From positions 6,758,001-6,822,000 of the forward strand of contig NZ_CP034463.1 in assembly GCF_003955715.1 (NCBI RefSeq): 64,000 nt of DNA, read 5' to 3'. Shown piece by piece: positions 34,446 to 43,585 of this stretch. The position numbers and the translations under genes were made by a program. Numbering within the stretch: the stretch's first letter is position 1; each line of letters opens with the position of its first letter. The stretch is from Streptomyces aquilus (GTDB lineage Bacteria > Actinomycetota > Actinomycetes > Streptomycetales > Streptomycetaceae). Under the pieces are notes generated by a model that was not told the DNA's origin, searched no databases, and was given only the letters and a program-made list of their open reading frames with translations.

Positions 34446-36353
34446 ATGGCCACGCGCCACGACATCCGCAATGTCGCCATCGTCGCCCACGTCGACCACG
34501 GCAAGACCACCATCGTCGACGGCATGCTGAAGCAGGCCGGCGCCTTCGCCGCGCACCAGCTCGAAGGCGTCGACGACCGCATGATGGACTCGAACGACCT
34601 GGAGCGTGAGAAGGGCATCACGATCCTGGCCAAGAACACGGCGGTGAAGTACCACCCGAAGGACGGGGGGGACGTCATCACCATCAACATCATCGACACC
34701 CCCGGCCACGCCGACTTCGGTGGCGAGGTCGAGCGCGGCCTGTCCATGGTCGACGGTGTCGTCCTGCTCGTCGACGCCTCCGAGGGCCCGCTGCCGCAGA
34801 CCCGCTTCGTGCTGCGCAAGGCGCTCCAGCAGCGTCTGCCCGTCATCCTGTGCATCAACAAGACGGACCGTCCGGACTCCCGGATCGACGAGGTCGTCAA
34901 CGAGACGTACGACCTCTTCCTCGACCTGGACGCGGACGAGGAGCAGATCGAGTTCCCGATCGTCTACGCCTGCGGCCGTGACGGCATCGCGTCGCTGACC
35001 AAGCCGGAGAACGGCACGGTCCCGGCCGACTCCAACAGCCTGGAGCCGTTCTTCTCGACGATCCTCCAGCACATCCCGGCCCCGACCTACGACGAGGACG
35101 CGCCGCTCCAGGCGCACGTCACCAACCTGGACGCCGACAACTTCCTCGGCCGTATCGCGCTGCTCCGCGTCGAGCAGGGCGAGCTGCGCAAGGGCCAGAC
35201 CGTCACGTGGATCAAGCGCGACGGCTCCATGTCCAACGTGCGCATCACCGAGCTGCTGATGACCGAGGCGCTCACCCGCAAGCCCGCCGAGGTGGCAGGA
35301 CCCGGTGACATCTGCGCCGTCGCCGGTATCGCGGACATCATGATCGGCGAGACCCTCGCGGACCCCGAGAACCCGATCCCGCTCCCGCTGATCACGGTCG
35401 ACGAGCCCGCGATCTCCATGACGATCGGCACCAACACCTCGCCGCTGGTCGGCCGGGGCGGCACCGGCAAGGGCGCCGACAACAAGGCGGCCGTCAAGGA
35501 CCGCAAGGTCACCGCCCGTCAGGTCAAGGACCGCCTCGACCGCGAGCTGATCGGTAACGTCTCGCTGCGCGTCCTCGACACCGAGCGTCCCGACGCCTGG
35601 GAGGTCCAGGGCCGTGGTGAGCTCGCGCTCGCCATCCTGGTCGAGCAGATGCGCCGTGAGGGCTTCGAGCTGACCATCGGCAAGCCGCAGGTCGTCACCA
35701 AGGAGGTCGACGGCAAGACGTACGAGCCCGTCGAGCGCATGACGATCGACGTGCCCGAGGAGCACATGGGCGCGGTCACGCAGCTCATGGGCGTCCGCAA
35801 GGGCCGGATGGACAACATGTCCAACCACGGCTCGGGCTGGGTGCGCATGGAGTTCGTCGTGCCGTCCCGCGGTCTCATCGGCTTCCGGACCGAGTTCCTG
35901 ACCCAGACCCGCGGTACGGGCATCGGGCACTCCATCCACGAGGGCTTCGAGCCCTGGTTCGGCAACCTCCAGACCCGTAACAACGGCTCCCTGGTCGCCG
36001 ACCGCGCCGGTGCCGTCACCGCCTTCGCGATGACGAACCTCCAGGAGCGCGGCGTGCTCTTCACCGAGCCGGGCACCGAGGTGTACGAGGGCATGATCGT
36101 CGGCGAGAACTCGCGCTCCGACGACATGGACGTCAACATCACCAAGGAGAAGAAGCTCACGAACATGCGGTCGTCCTCGGCCGACTCGTTCGAGGCGATC
36201 GTCCCGCCGCGCAAGCTGTCGCTGGAGCAGTCGCTGGAGTTCTGCCGCGACGACGAGTGCGTCGAGGTCACTCCGGAGGCCGTTCGCATCCGCAAGGTGA
36301 ACCTGGACGCCCGCGAGCGCGCCCGCGCCGCGAGCCGCGCCAAGCACGGCTGA
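34446..36353 (+). CDS. typA: Ribosome-associated GTPase TypA/BipA
   Basis: This 635-residue translational GTPase has G1 AHVDHGKTT, switch I EREKGITI, G3 DTPGHADF and G4 NKTD, followed by EF-G-like domains and the BipA-specific C-terminal region (GLIGFRTEFLTQTRGTG). It acts on the ribosome under stress and during assembly. An Actinobacteria-type insert precedes the C-terminal domain. A strong rho-independent terminator follows. typA next to bldK is the arrangement known in Streptomyces. Confidence 0.97.
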   Translation: MATRHDIRNVAIVAHVDHGKTTIVDGMLKQAGAFAAHQLEGVDDRMMDSNDLEREKGITILAKNTAVKYHPKDGGDVITINIIDTPGHADFGGEVERGLSMVDGVVLLVDASEGPLPQTRFVLRKALQQRLPVILCINKTDRPDSRIDEVVNETYDLFLDLDADEEQIEFPIVYACGRDGIASLTKPENGTVPADSNSLEPFFSTILQHIPAPTYDEDAPLQAHVTNLDADNFLGRIALLRVEQGELRKGQTVTWIKRDGSMSNVRITELLMTEALTRKPAEVAGPGDICAVAGIADIMIGETLADPENPIPLPLITVDEPAISMTIGTNTSPLVGRGGTGKGADNKAAVKDRKVTARQVKDRLDRELIGNVSLRVLDTERPDAWEVQGRGELALAILVEQMRREGFELTIGKPQVVTKEVDGKTYEPVERMTIDVPEEHMGAVTQLMGVRKGRMDNMSNHGSGWVRMEFVVPSRGLIGFRTEFLTQTRGTGIGHSIHEGFEPWFGNLQTRNNGSLVADRAGAVTAFAMTNLQERGVLFTEPGTEVYEGMIVGENSRSDDMDVNITKEKKLTNMRSSSADSFEAIVPPRKLSLEQSLEFCRDDECVEVTPEAVRIRKVNLDARERARAASRAKHG

Positions 36354-36370
36354 TCGACGGTCGGTTCCAG

Positions 36371-36409
36371 AGCCCGGGTGCCCCCATCTTGGGGGCGCCC
36401 GGGCTTTTT
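36371..36409 (+). terminator. Rho-independent terminator after typA
   Basis: A 15-bp stem, AGCCCGGGTGCCCCC at 36371-36385 with 36391-36405 (one G-T pair), and a 5-nt loop are followed by a T-run (TTTT). It ends the typA transcript and insulates the bldK-like operon. Confidence 0.9.
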
Positions 36410-36773
36410 GCAACTCATTTTTTCGGTCAGATGGCTGTGCAGGGCCGGTGAAGGATGTCCGTAATGCGGAGATCCTCGCCCGATACCCATGTAACACGTC
36501 CGTTTCGTGGCCTTCTTTCACCAGACAGTTTGTCCAGATTTTGGAAGATGTACGGGCCAGCTGTGACTGAATTGAGATTTAAGAACAGTGGTCGGTCCAT
36601 GGCTCATGGCAGATAGTTAGCCGCGTAGCGCTCGGGTCAATGGGTCTCGCGCCGTGGGGACGGCGCCGACTCACGAGCACCAGGGGGTGCCTGACCCTCC
36701 GTCAGGGGTGTCGGAGGAAAGGCGTGCAACCCCCTCCTGTTGGTGAACACGTGGAGTCATGAGGAGGAGTCCC

Positions 36774-36857
36774 ATGCGCGGTGTCACAAGCACCAGGTGG
36801 GTCACAGCGTCCGCAAGTTGCGTCAACTCCGCGCCGGCGTGCGGCGATCGGCTCTGA
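36774..36857 (+). pseudogene. Remnant of an oligopeptide-binding lipoprotein gene
   Basis: An ATG with GAGGAGGAG upstream opens a 27-codon frame, MRGVTSTRWVTASASC then VNSAPACGDRL, and stops. It matches the start of the binding protein at 58740 (MRGATHAKWAACAAA with ATACGGG), but the hydrophobic core is scrambled and nothing follows. It is read as the dead 5' end of a binding-protein gene; a translated leader peptide is the alternative. The remaining 36414-37011 gap holds no other gene that I can support. It is relatively AT-rich near 36530-36600 and likely holds the bldK-type promoter. Confidence 0.45.
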
Positions 36858-37011
36858 GGAGCTCCGCTCCCGCCCCTACGCGCGTCAGGCTGCGGCTTCT
36901 TCCGCTGCCGTGACACGCCGCTGACGCTTCTTCATGATCCGATCCGCGATCTCGCACACCCTTGTGCCGGTCGCCGGTTCGGCACACCCACACCTGTGAA
37001 ATGGGCGAACT

Positions 37012-38049
37012 GTGACCAGTCCTATCGACATCGAAGGCGGCGGGACCTCGGTCGTCGTCGACGGCGACCAGCAGCCGAAGAGCAAGCCCGAGGAGGCCAA
37101 GCAGCTCGAAGGCCGCTCTCCCGGGCAGTTGATGTGGATCCGCTTCAAGCGCGACCGCACCGGAGTGATCTCGGCCTACGTCGTGATCTTCTTCTTCGTG
37201 GTCGGCCTCGCGGCCCCCCTGATCGCGAAGCTCTACGGCAAAGACCCGTACACGGTGTTCGCCGACGAACGCCCCGAGCTCTTCGACAGCGCGGGCGTGC
37301 CCCTCCAGCCCAACGGCGGTATCAGCGGCGAGTTCTGGTTCGGCCTGGAGCCCGGCAACGGCTACGACGTCTTCACCAAGCTGCTCTACGGCATCCGCAA
37401 CTCCCTGATGATCTCGCTCGCGGTCACCGTCGCGACCGTGCTGACGGGCATCGTCCTGGGTGTCGCGGCCGGCTATCTCGGCGGCAAGCCCGACCAGTTG
37501 ATCAGCCGGGTCATCGACTTCCTCCTCGCCTTCCCGGCCCAGCTGTTCTTCATCGCGAGCATGCCGGTCGTGGTCTCGCTGTTCGTCAGCCCGCGCGACG
37601 AGACGCCGGTGTACGTCCGGGTCGTCGCCCTCATCGCCGTGCAGTGGGTGCTGGGCTGGATGAGCCTCGCCCGCATCCTGCGCGGCACCACACTCGCCCT
37701 GCGAGAACGGGAGTTCATCGAGGCCGCCAAGGTCAGCGGGGCGTCCCCGGTGCGGATCATCCGCAAAGAGATCCTGCCGAACGTGGTCACCCCGATCCTG
37801 GTGCAGTCGACGTACATGCTGCCCAACTTCGTGACCGCGGAGGCCGGTCTGAGCTTCCTCGGGGTCGGGATCGTCGAACCGACGCCGGACTGGGGGCAGA
37901 TGTTCTCCAAGGCGTCTACCGAACTCGTGATGCAGAACGACATCACCTACATGTTCTTCCCGGGCATCTCGATGATCATCTTCATCGTGGCGTTCAACCT
38001 GCTCGGGGACTCGGTCAGGGACGCCTTCGATCCCAAGACGGCGCGCTGA
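37012..38049 (+). CDS. bldKA: Oligopeptide ABC transporter permease, BldKA-like
   Basis: This 345-residue DppC/OppC-type permease has an N-terminal cytosolic part, a first helix (VISAYVVIFFFVVGLAAPL) and the EAA loop (LREREFIEAAKVSGASPVRI). The order permease, binding protein, permease, ATPase, ATPase downstream of typA matches bldKABCDE of S. coelicolor. That transporter imports the extracellular signal needed for aerial growth. The symbol rests on synteny and family. The GTG at 37012 is used. Confidence 0.85.
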   Translation: MTSPIDIEGGGTSVVVDGDQQPKSKPEEAKQLEGRSPGQLMWIRFKRDRTGVISAYVVIFFFVVGLAAPLIAKLYGKDPYTVFADERPELFDSAGVPLQPNGGISGEFWFGLEPGNGYDVFTKLLYGIRNSLMISLAVTVATVLTGIVLGVAAGYLGGKPDQLISRVIDFLLAFPAQLFFIASMPVVVSLFVSPRDETPVYVRVVALIAVQWVLGWMSLARILRGTTLALREREFIEAAKVSGASPVRIIRKEILPNVVTPILVQSTYMLPNFVTAEAGLSFLGVGIVEPTPDWGQMFSKASTELVMQNDITYMFFPGISMIIFIVAFNLLGDSVRDAFDPKTAR

Positions 38050-38155
38050 CCGACAAGTTGTGGGCGTCTCCGCCCGACTGAGACCGACGGCTCCCACCGG
38101 GCCCGGTCCGCACTTCAACTCGCAACGGTGACACAAGATGGGTGGAATCTGAGTG

Positions 38156-39964
38156 ATGGGTAAGGGTGGACGCCACGCGTACGCCGCGCTCTCACTGCTG
38201 GCGGCGGGGGCTCTCGTGCTCACCGGCTGCAGCGAGGGTGGCAGCAAAGGCAGCGACAACGACAAGCAGGACAAGGAGAACGCGCAGCGTCAGCAGGCCG
38301 GCATCTCCTTCGGCGACGCCAAGGACTCCACGGGTCCAGCCGCCGAGCTCCCCGGCGCCAAGTCCGGCGGCACCGTCACGGTGCTCCAGCGGGACAGCTT
38401 CGCGCACCTCGACCCGGGCCAGATCTACGTCTCCGACGAGATGGCGCTCTCGCAGCTGATCCACCGCGGACTGACCGCGTACAAGGCCACCAGCGACGAC
38501 GGCAAGAAGCACGAGGTCGTCGGCGACCTGGCCACCGACAGCGGTACCACCACCGACGGCGGCAAGACCTGGAAGTACACGCTGAAGGACGGGATCAAGT
38601 GGGCCGACGGCTCCGCGATCACCGCCAAGGACGTCCGGCAGACCTTCGAGCGGCTCTTCGCGCCGTTCATCTCCAACGGCCCGACGTACATCCAGCAGTG
38701 GCTCGCCAACACCCCGGGCACCGAGTACCGCAAGCTCCTCCCGGACGGCCCCTACAAGGGCAAGCACCTCCCGGACACCGTCCTGGAGACGCCCGATGAC
38801 AAAACCATCGTCTTCAAGTTCAAGTCGGCCAAGCCCGACCTGCCGTACGCGCTCGCCATGGCGGGCTACTCCATCGTGTCCGCCGAGAAGGACACCAAGG
38901 TCAAGTACGACAAGTCCCCGATGACCTCCGGTCCTTACAAGATCTCGGAGTTCAAGTCCGGCAAGACGATGACGCTGGTCAAGAACACCAACTGGGACCC
39001 GAAGACCGACGCGGTCCGGCACCAGTACGTCGACCAGTTCAACATCGAGTTCAACAAGCAGTTCGAGGACTCGACCAAGGCCATCCTCGACGACACCGGC
39101 GCCAACGCGACGGCGATCAGCTTCAGCAACCAGGTCGACGCGGGCAACCTGACCAAGGTCCTCGGCGACGCCTCGCTGAAGAACCGCACGGTCTCCGGCT
39201 ACCAGCCGTACGTGGGCCAGATGAACATCAACCTGTCCCAGCCGGAGATGCAGGACAAGACGGTCCGCGAGGCCATCGCCTACGCCCTGCCGATCACGCC
39301 GTTCGTCCGTGCCTTCGGCGGCACCGACGCGATGGAGGTCGCCGGCGGTCTGATCAGCCCGACCGTCTCCGGCTACGACCCCAAGTTCGACCCGTTCGGC
39401 AAGAAGGCCAAGCCCGCCGGTGACCCGGCCAAGGCCAAGCAGCTGCTGGAGAAGGCCGGCAAGACCGGTCTGAAGCTCACCTTCGGCTACATCAACACCC
39501 CCGAGGGCCAGCAGTACTCCACCGCCATGGCGGCGGGCCTGGAGAAGGCCGGCTTCGACGTGCAGCGCCAGGAGATCCCGGCCGAGACCTACTACGACCA
39601 GGTCAGCAAGGTCAAGAACAACTACGACATCTTCCACACCGCGTGGGGTGCCGACTGGCCGAGCGCCTCGACCGTCATCCCGCCGCTGTACGACGGCCGC
39701 CAGATCCAGGACGGCTCCTCGAACTACTCGCACATCAACGACCCGAAGGTGAACGCCGACATCGACAAGGCGAACACCATCACCGACCCGATCAAGGCCG
39801 CCGAGGCCTGGAACAAGATCAACGAGTACATCGTGAAGGATGTCGTCTCCAACATCCCGACGGCGTACTACAAGCAGACCCAGATCGCCGGATCCAAGAT
39901 CGGTGGCCTCGCGTACGACGACGTCATCGGCGGCGTCGACCCGCGCAGGCTCTTCGTGAAGTAA
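38156..39964 (+). CDS. bldKB: Oligopeptide-binding lipoprotein, BldKB-like
   Basis: This 602-residue SBP_bac_5 lipoprotein has the lipobox LTGCSEGGS and the ligand-binding signature KSGGTVTVLQRDSFAHLDPG. The protein captures peptides outside the membrane for the permease pair. The ATG at 38156 is preferred over the GTG at 38153. A 13-bp hairpin follows the stop and probably keeps binding-protein mRNA more abundant than the permease mRNA. Confidence 0.87.
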   Translation: MGKGGRHAYAALSLLAAGALVLTGCSEGGSKGSDNDKQDKENAQRQQAGISFGDAKDSTGPAAELPGAKSGGTVTVLQRDSFAHLDPGQIYVSDEMALSQLIHRGLTAYKATSDDGKKHEVVGDLATDSGTTTDGGKTWKYTLKDGIKWADGSAITAKDVRQTFERLFAPFISNGPTYIQQWLANTPGTEYRKLLPDGPYKGKHLPDTVLETPDDKTIVFKFKSAKPDLPYALAMAGYSIVSAEKDTKVKYDKSPMTSGPYKISEFKSGKTMTLVKNTNWDPKTDAVRHQYVDQFNIEFNKQFEDSTKAILDDTGANATAISFSNQVDAGNLTKVLGDASLKNRTVSGYQPYVGQMNINLSQPEMQDKTVREAIAYALPITPFVRAFGGTDAMEVAGGLISPTVSGYDPKFDPFGKKAKPAGDPAKAKQLLEKAGKTGLKLTFGYINTPEGQQYSTAMAAGLEKAGFDVQRQEIPAETYYDQVSKVKNNYDIFHTAWGADWPSASTVIPPLYDGRQIQDGSSNYSHINDPKVNADIDKANTITDPIKAAEAWNKINEYIVKDVVSNIPTAYYKQTQIAGSKIGGLAYDDVIGGVDPRRLFVK

Positions 39965-39982
39965 CCCGTCCAAGCGGCGTCA

Positions 39983-40012
39983 GGTGCGCCCCGTCCCGTG
40001 ACGGGGCGCACC
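39983..40012 (+). terminator. Intra-operon stem-loop after the binding-protein gene
   Basis: GGTGCGCCCCGTC at 39983-39995 pairs perfectly with 40000-40012 around a 4-nt loop (CCGT). It sits between the binding-protein and second permease genes and has no T-run. It is likely an mRNA stabiliser or partial terminator. Confidence 0.7.
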
Positions 40013-40048
40013 GCGCCGCCCAGGCTTCGCCCGAAAGCTGCCACTGAG

Positions 40049-41029
40049 ATGCTGCGCTTCCTCCTCCGCCGGATCCTCGGCTCATTCGTGATCCTGGTCC
40101 TGCTGACCGTGGTCGCCTTCCTGCTCTTCTTCGGCATGCCCCGCGACCCGGCGCTGCTGATGTGCGGCAAGACCTGCACGCCCGACGCGCTGGCGAACAT
40201 CCACCACACGCTCGGGCTCGACAAGTCGATCCCGGAACAGTTCTGGATCTTCCTGTCCGGACTGGTCACCGGACGCAACGACTTCGAGCAGGGCCCCTGC
40301 CCCGCCCCGTGTTTCGGGTACTCGTACCACACCAACGAGCAGGTCTGGTCGACCCTGATGGACCGACTGCCGCTCACCCTCTCGCTCGCGGCCGGCGCCA
40401 CCGTCGTCTTCCTGTTCGTCGGACTCGGCACCGGACTGCTCGCCGCCTGGAAGCGCGGCACCTTCGTGGACAAGTCGTTCACCGCCGGGTCCATGGTGCT
40501 CAGTTCGATGCAGATCTACTTCCTGGGCCCGCTGGCGCTGGCGATCCTCGTCTACCAGACCCACATCTTCGAGGAGCCGGACTACACCCCGCTCACCGAC
40601 AACCCCGCCGCCTGGTTCACCGGGCTGATCATCCCCTGGGCCGTGCTCTCCACGATCTTCGCCGCGCAGTACACCCGTATGGCACGCTCCTCGATGATCG
40701 AGCAGCTCCAGGAGGAACACGTCCGCACCGCCCGGGCCAAGGGCATGAGCGGCCGCTACGTCTTCTTCCGCTACGCCTGGCGTGGTTCGCTGATCCCCAT
40801 CATCACCATCCTCGGCATCGACCTCAGCTCGCTGCTCGGCGGCGCGATCATCACCGAGTACACCTTCGGACTGCCCGGCCTCGGACGGCTCGCGGTGGAG
40901 TCGGTGCAGTTCAGCGATCTGCCGCTGCTGCTCGGCGTGATGCTGTTCTCGGCCGCCGTGATCCTGCTGTGCAACATCGTCGTCGACGCCTGCTACGCCT
41001 TCATCGACCCGCGCGTGCGGCTGTCCTAG
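40049..41029 (+). CDS. bldKC: Oligopeptide ABC transporter permease, BldKC-like
   Basis: This 326-residue DppB/OppB-type permease has a first helix in MLRFLLRRILGSFVILVLL, an external Cys-containing loop (CGKTCTPDA, GPCPAPCFGY) and the EAA loop (EEHVRTARAKGMSGRYVFF). The ATG at 40049 gives the family start. It pairs with BldKA in the membrane. Confidence 0.87.
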   Translation: MLRFLLRRILGSFVILVLLTVVAFLLFFGMPRDPALLMCGKTCTPDALANIHHTLGLDKSIPEQFWIFLSGLVTGRNDFEQGPCPAPCFGYSYHTNEQVWSTLMDRLPLTLSLAAGATVVFLFVGLGTGLLAAWKRGTFVDKSFTAGSMVLSSMQIYFLGPLALAILVYQTHIFEEPDYTPLTDNPAAWFTGLIIPWAVLSTIFAAQYTRMARSSMIEQLQEEHVRTARAKGMSGRYVFFRYAWRGSLIPIITILGIDLSSLLGGAIITEYTFGLPGLGRLAVESVQFSDLPLLLGVMLFSAAVILLCNIVVDACYAFIDPRVRLS

Positions 41030-41039
41030 GAGCTCTGTC

Positions 41040-42101
41040 GTGACCACTCTGACCAAGGAGGCCGGGGCACCCGTCCCGTCCGACGCGGGCGCCTTCCTCT
41101 CGGTGCGCGACCTGCACGTCAGCTTCCGCACCGAGGACGGCATGGTCCGCGCCGTCGACGGACTCTCCTTCGACCTGGAGCGCGGCAAGACCCTCGGCAT
41201 CGTCGGCGAGTCCGGCTCCGGCAAGTCCGTGACCAACCTGACGATCCTCGGGCTGCACAACCCGAAGTTCACCACCGTCGAGGGCGAGATCCTCCTGGAA
41301 GGCCGGGAGTTGACCACGGCTCGCGAGTCCGAGCTGGAGAAGCTGCGCGGCAACAAGGTCGCCATGATCTTCCAGGACCCGCTCACCGCGCTGTCGCCGT
41401 ACTACACGGTGGGCCGGCAGATCGCCGAGCCGTTCATGAAGCACACCGGTGCCTCGAAGAAGGCCGCCTGGGACCGTGCGGTGGAGATGCTCGGCAAGGT
41501 CGGCATCCCCAACCCCAAGGAACGCGCGAAGGACTACCCGCACCAGTTCTCCGGCGGTATGCGTCAGCGCGCGATGATCGCCATGGCCCTGGTCTGCGAC
41601 CCGGACCTGCTGATCGCCGACGAGCCGACCACCGCGCTCGACGTGACGGTGCAGGCCCAGATCCTCGACCTCCTGAAGGACCTCCAGCAGGAGTTCGGCT
41701 CCGCGATCATCTTCATCACCCACGACCTCGGCGTCATCGCCGACATGGCCGACGACATCATGGTGATGTACGCGGGCGGCGCGATCGAACGCGGTACGAC
41801 GAACGAGGTCCTGCGCTCGCCCCAACACCCGTACACCTGGGGCCTGCTGAACTCGATGCCGCGCCTCGACTCGGACCTCGCGGCCCCGCTGGCCCCCATC
41901 CCGGGCGCCCCGCCCTCGCTCCTCAACCCCCCGTCCGGCTGCCGCTTCCACCCGCGCTGCACCTTCCAGGACCGGGTCGGCGGCACCCGCTGCACCGACG
42001 AACGCCCCTTGCTGGCCCCGGACCGCGCCTCCGCCTGCCATCTCACGGCGGACCAGAAGCGGACCATCTTCATCGAAGAGATCAAGCCCAGCCTGGGCTA
42101 G
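41040..42101 (+). CDS. bldKD: Oligopeptide ABC transporter ATPase, BldKD-like
   Basis: This 353-residue ATPase has Walker [12 protein letters not shown], signature [15 protein letters not shown] and Walker [13 protein letters not shown], and a C-terminal Cys-rich oligopeptide-type extension ([11 protein letters not shown]). It powers peptide import. The GTG at 41040 follows AGGAG 11 bp after the permease gene. Confidence 0.9.
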   Translation: MTTLTKEAGAPVPSDAGAFLSVRDLHVSFRTEDGMVRAVDGLSFDLERGKTLGIVGESGSGKSVTNLTILGLHNPKFTTVEGEILLEGRELTTARESELEKLRGNKVAMIFQDPLTALSPYYTVGRQIAEPFMKHTGASKKAAWDRAVEMLGKVGIPNPKERAKDYPHQFSGGMRQRAMIAMALVCDPDLLIADEPTTALDVTVQAQILDLLKDLQQEFGSAIIFITHDLGVIADMADDIMVMYAGGAIERGTTNEVLRSPQHPYTWGLLNSMPRLDSDLAAPLAPIPGAPPSLLNPPSGCRFHPRCTFQDRVGGTRCTDERPLLAPDRASACHLTADQKRTIFIEEIKPSLG

Positions 42102-42130
42102 TCGTCGCCCCAGTCCTAGGAGGACACGTC

Positions 42131-43258
42131 ATGAAAGAGGACCTCGTCCTCCCGGCCCCGCGCGAGGCGGTCGCCGACTCGTCCGGCGATCCGCTCCTCG
42201 TGGTCGAGGGGCTCACCAAGCACTTCCCGGTCAAGGGCGGCTTCCCGATCCGGCGCACGGTCGGCGCGGTGCAGGCCGTCGACGGCATCGACCTGACCGT
42301 GAACGTCGGCGAGAGCTTCGGCCTGGTCGGCGAGTCCGGCTGCGGCAAGTCCACGACCGGCCGCCTGATCACCCGGCTGCTGGAGCCGACGGCGGGGAAG
42401 ATCTCGTACCGCGGCAAGGACATCACCCATGCCAGCCGCAAGGAATTGGCGCCGATCCGCTCCGAGATCCAGATGATCTTCCAGGACCCGTACTCGTCGC
42501 TGAACCCGCGGCAGACGGTCGGCAAGATCATCTCGGGTCCGATGGAGATCAACGACATCAACCCGGAGGGCGGCCGCGAGAAGCGGGTCCGTGAGCTCCT
42601 GGAGATCGTCGGCCTCAACCCCGAGCACTACAACCGCTTCCCGCACGAGTTCTCCGGCGGCCAGCGCCAGCGCATCGGCGTGGCACGCGCGCTGGCCCTG
42701 GAGCCGAAGCTGATCGTCGCGGACGAGCCGGTCTCGGCGCTCGACGTGTCGATCCAGGCGCAGGTCGTGAACCTGCTCCAGAAGGTGCAGCAGGAGCTGG
42801 GCATCGCGTTCCTGTTCATCGCCCACGACCTGGCGGTGGTACGGCACTTCTCGCAGCGGGTCGCGGTCATGTACCTCGGCAAGGTGATCGAGGTCGGCGA
42901 CCGCGAGTCCATCTACACCCGCCCCCGTCACCCCTACACCCACGCCCTGCTGTCCGCGGTCCCCGAGGTGAACCTCGGGGAGGAGACGGAGGCGGGCGGG
43001 CGTGAGCGGATCCGGCTGGCCGGTGACGTGCCGTCGCCGATCTCGCCGCCGTCCGGCTGCCGGTTCCGGACGCGGTGCTGGAAGGCGCAGGACAAGTGCG
43101 CGACGGAGGAACCGCCGTTGATCCGGATCTCCGGCAACCACGAGGGCCATCTGACGGCCTGCCACTTCCCGGAGGACCCGACGATCGAGGCGCGGGACGA
43201 GGACATCGTGCTGGATCCGGCGCTGGCGGCGCTGGAGGAGGGGCTGAACGACGACTAG
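42131..43258 (+). CDS. bldKE: Oligopeptide ABC transporter ATPase, BldKE-like
   Basis: This 375-residue ATPase has [26 protein letters not shown] and [12 protein letters not shown], and a C-terminal Cys motif (CRFRTRCWKAQDKC). It is very similar to the ATPase at 52157-53203 of the inverted operon; long stretches of the ABC core are identical. It is the last gene of the operon; a SARP-type promoter for the RiPP locus begins 9 bp downstream. Confidence 0.9.
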   Translation: MKEDLVLPAPREAVADSSGDPLLVVEGLTKHFPVKGGFPIRRTVGAVQAVDGIDLTVNVGESFGLVGESGCGKSTTGRLITRLLEPTAGKISYRGKDITHASRKELAPIRSEIQMIFQDPYSSLNPRQTVGKIISGPMEINDINPEGGREKRVRELLEIVGLNPEHYNRFPHEFSGGQRQRIGVARALALEPKLIVADEPVSALDVSIQAQVVNLLQKVQQELGIAFLFIAHDLAVVRHFSQRVAVMYLGKVIEVGDRESIYTRPRHPYTHALLSAVPEVNLGEETEAGGRERIRLAGDVPSPISPPSGCRFRTRCWKAQDKCATEEPPLIRISGNHEGHLTACHFPEDPTIEARDEDIVLDPALAALEEGLNDD

Positions 43259-43266
43259 GCGCCGTG

Positions 43267-43310
43267 TGAAAGGCCGCTGAAAGACCAGGGAAAGACCCCT
43301 GTCCGAGGCT
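43267..43310 (+). promoter_or_regulatory. SARP-type operator/promoter of the RiPP precursor
   Basis: Three direct repeats, TGAAAGGCC (43267), TGAAAGACC (43278) and GGAAAGACC (43289), are spaced exactly 11 bp apart. A -10-like GAGGCT at 43305-43310 follows the last repeat by 7 bp. This is the layout of SARP-activated promoters (ActII-ORF4, DnrI), where SARP dimers sit on 11-bp-spaced heptamers over a poor -35. Two SARP genes lie downstream. AAAGGGAG precedes the GTG at 43383. Confidence 0.65.
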
Positions 43311-43382
43311 GGGTGGCAGAAGCGGGACGGCCGTTACCGACGGCCGCCCGCGGCATCCGATCCATCGGAAAGGGAGACCACC

Positions 43383-43523
43383 GTGGAGCACACCACGCAC
43401 GCCGAGACCTTCGGTGACCAGGGCACGCTCGGCACCTCCGAGGCCCCGCAGCAGCCCGAGTTCATCGAGGTCCGGCTCCTGGACAAGATCGAGACGATCC
43501 AGAACAAGCAGATCGACAGCTGA
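43383..43523 (+). CDS. Putative RiPP precursor peptide
   Basis: This 46-residue acidic peptide (GTG start, AAAGGGAGACC ribosome site) begins MEHTTHAETFGDQG, has a Pro/Gln hinge (SEAPQQP) and ends EFIEVRLLDKIETI then QNKQIDS. It contains no Cys, so lanthionine or thiazole products are excluded. The FIEVRLLDKI stretch looks like a leader segment bound by PqqD-like domains; the C-terminal Asn/Lys/Gln/Asp/Ser end would be the modified part (inference). It is followed by a stem-loop and then the E1-like enzyme gene, the usual precursor-enzyme layout. Confidence 0.65.
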   Translation: MEHTTHAETFGDQGTLGTSEAPQQPEFIEVRLLDKIETIQNKQIDS

Positions 43524-43531
43524 CAACGGCA

Positions 43532-43566
43532 GACCCCGGCGGCGGACCAGGTCCGCCGCCGGGGTC
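43532..43566 (+). terminator. Stem-loop between precursor and E1-like enzyme genes
   Basis: A perfect 16-bp stem, GACCCCGGCGGCGGAC at 43532-43547 with 43551-43566, and a 3-nt loop are followed by GTTT. It begins 8 nt after the precursor stop and ends 19 nt before the next start. Such attenuators in RiPP operons keep precursor mRNA in excess over enzyme mRNA (established pattern; function here inferred). Confidence 0.75.
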
Positions 43567-43585
43567 GTTTCCGAAGGAGACGCCC

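Noticed and set aside
36885..37160. Minus-strand frame ending in a Lys/Arg- and Ala/Glu-rich tail before bldKA
   Set aside because: The tail looks peptide-like but overlaps the bldKA start, has no ribosome site and no homologue I recognise.
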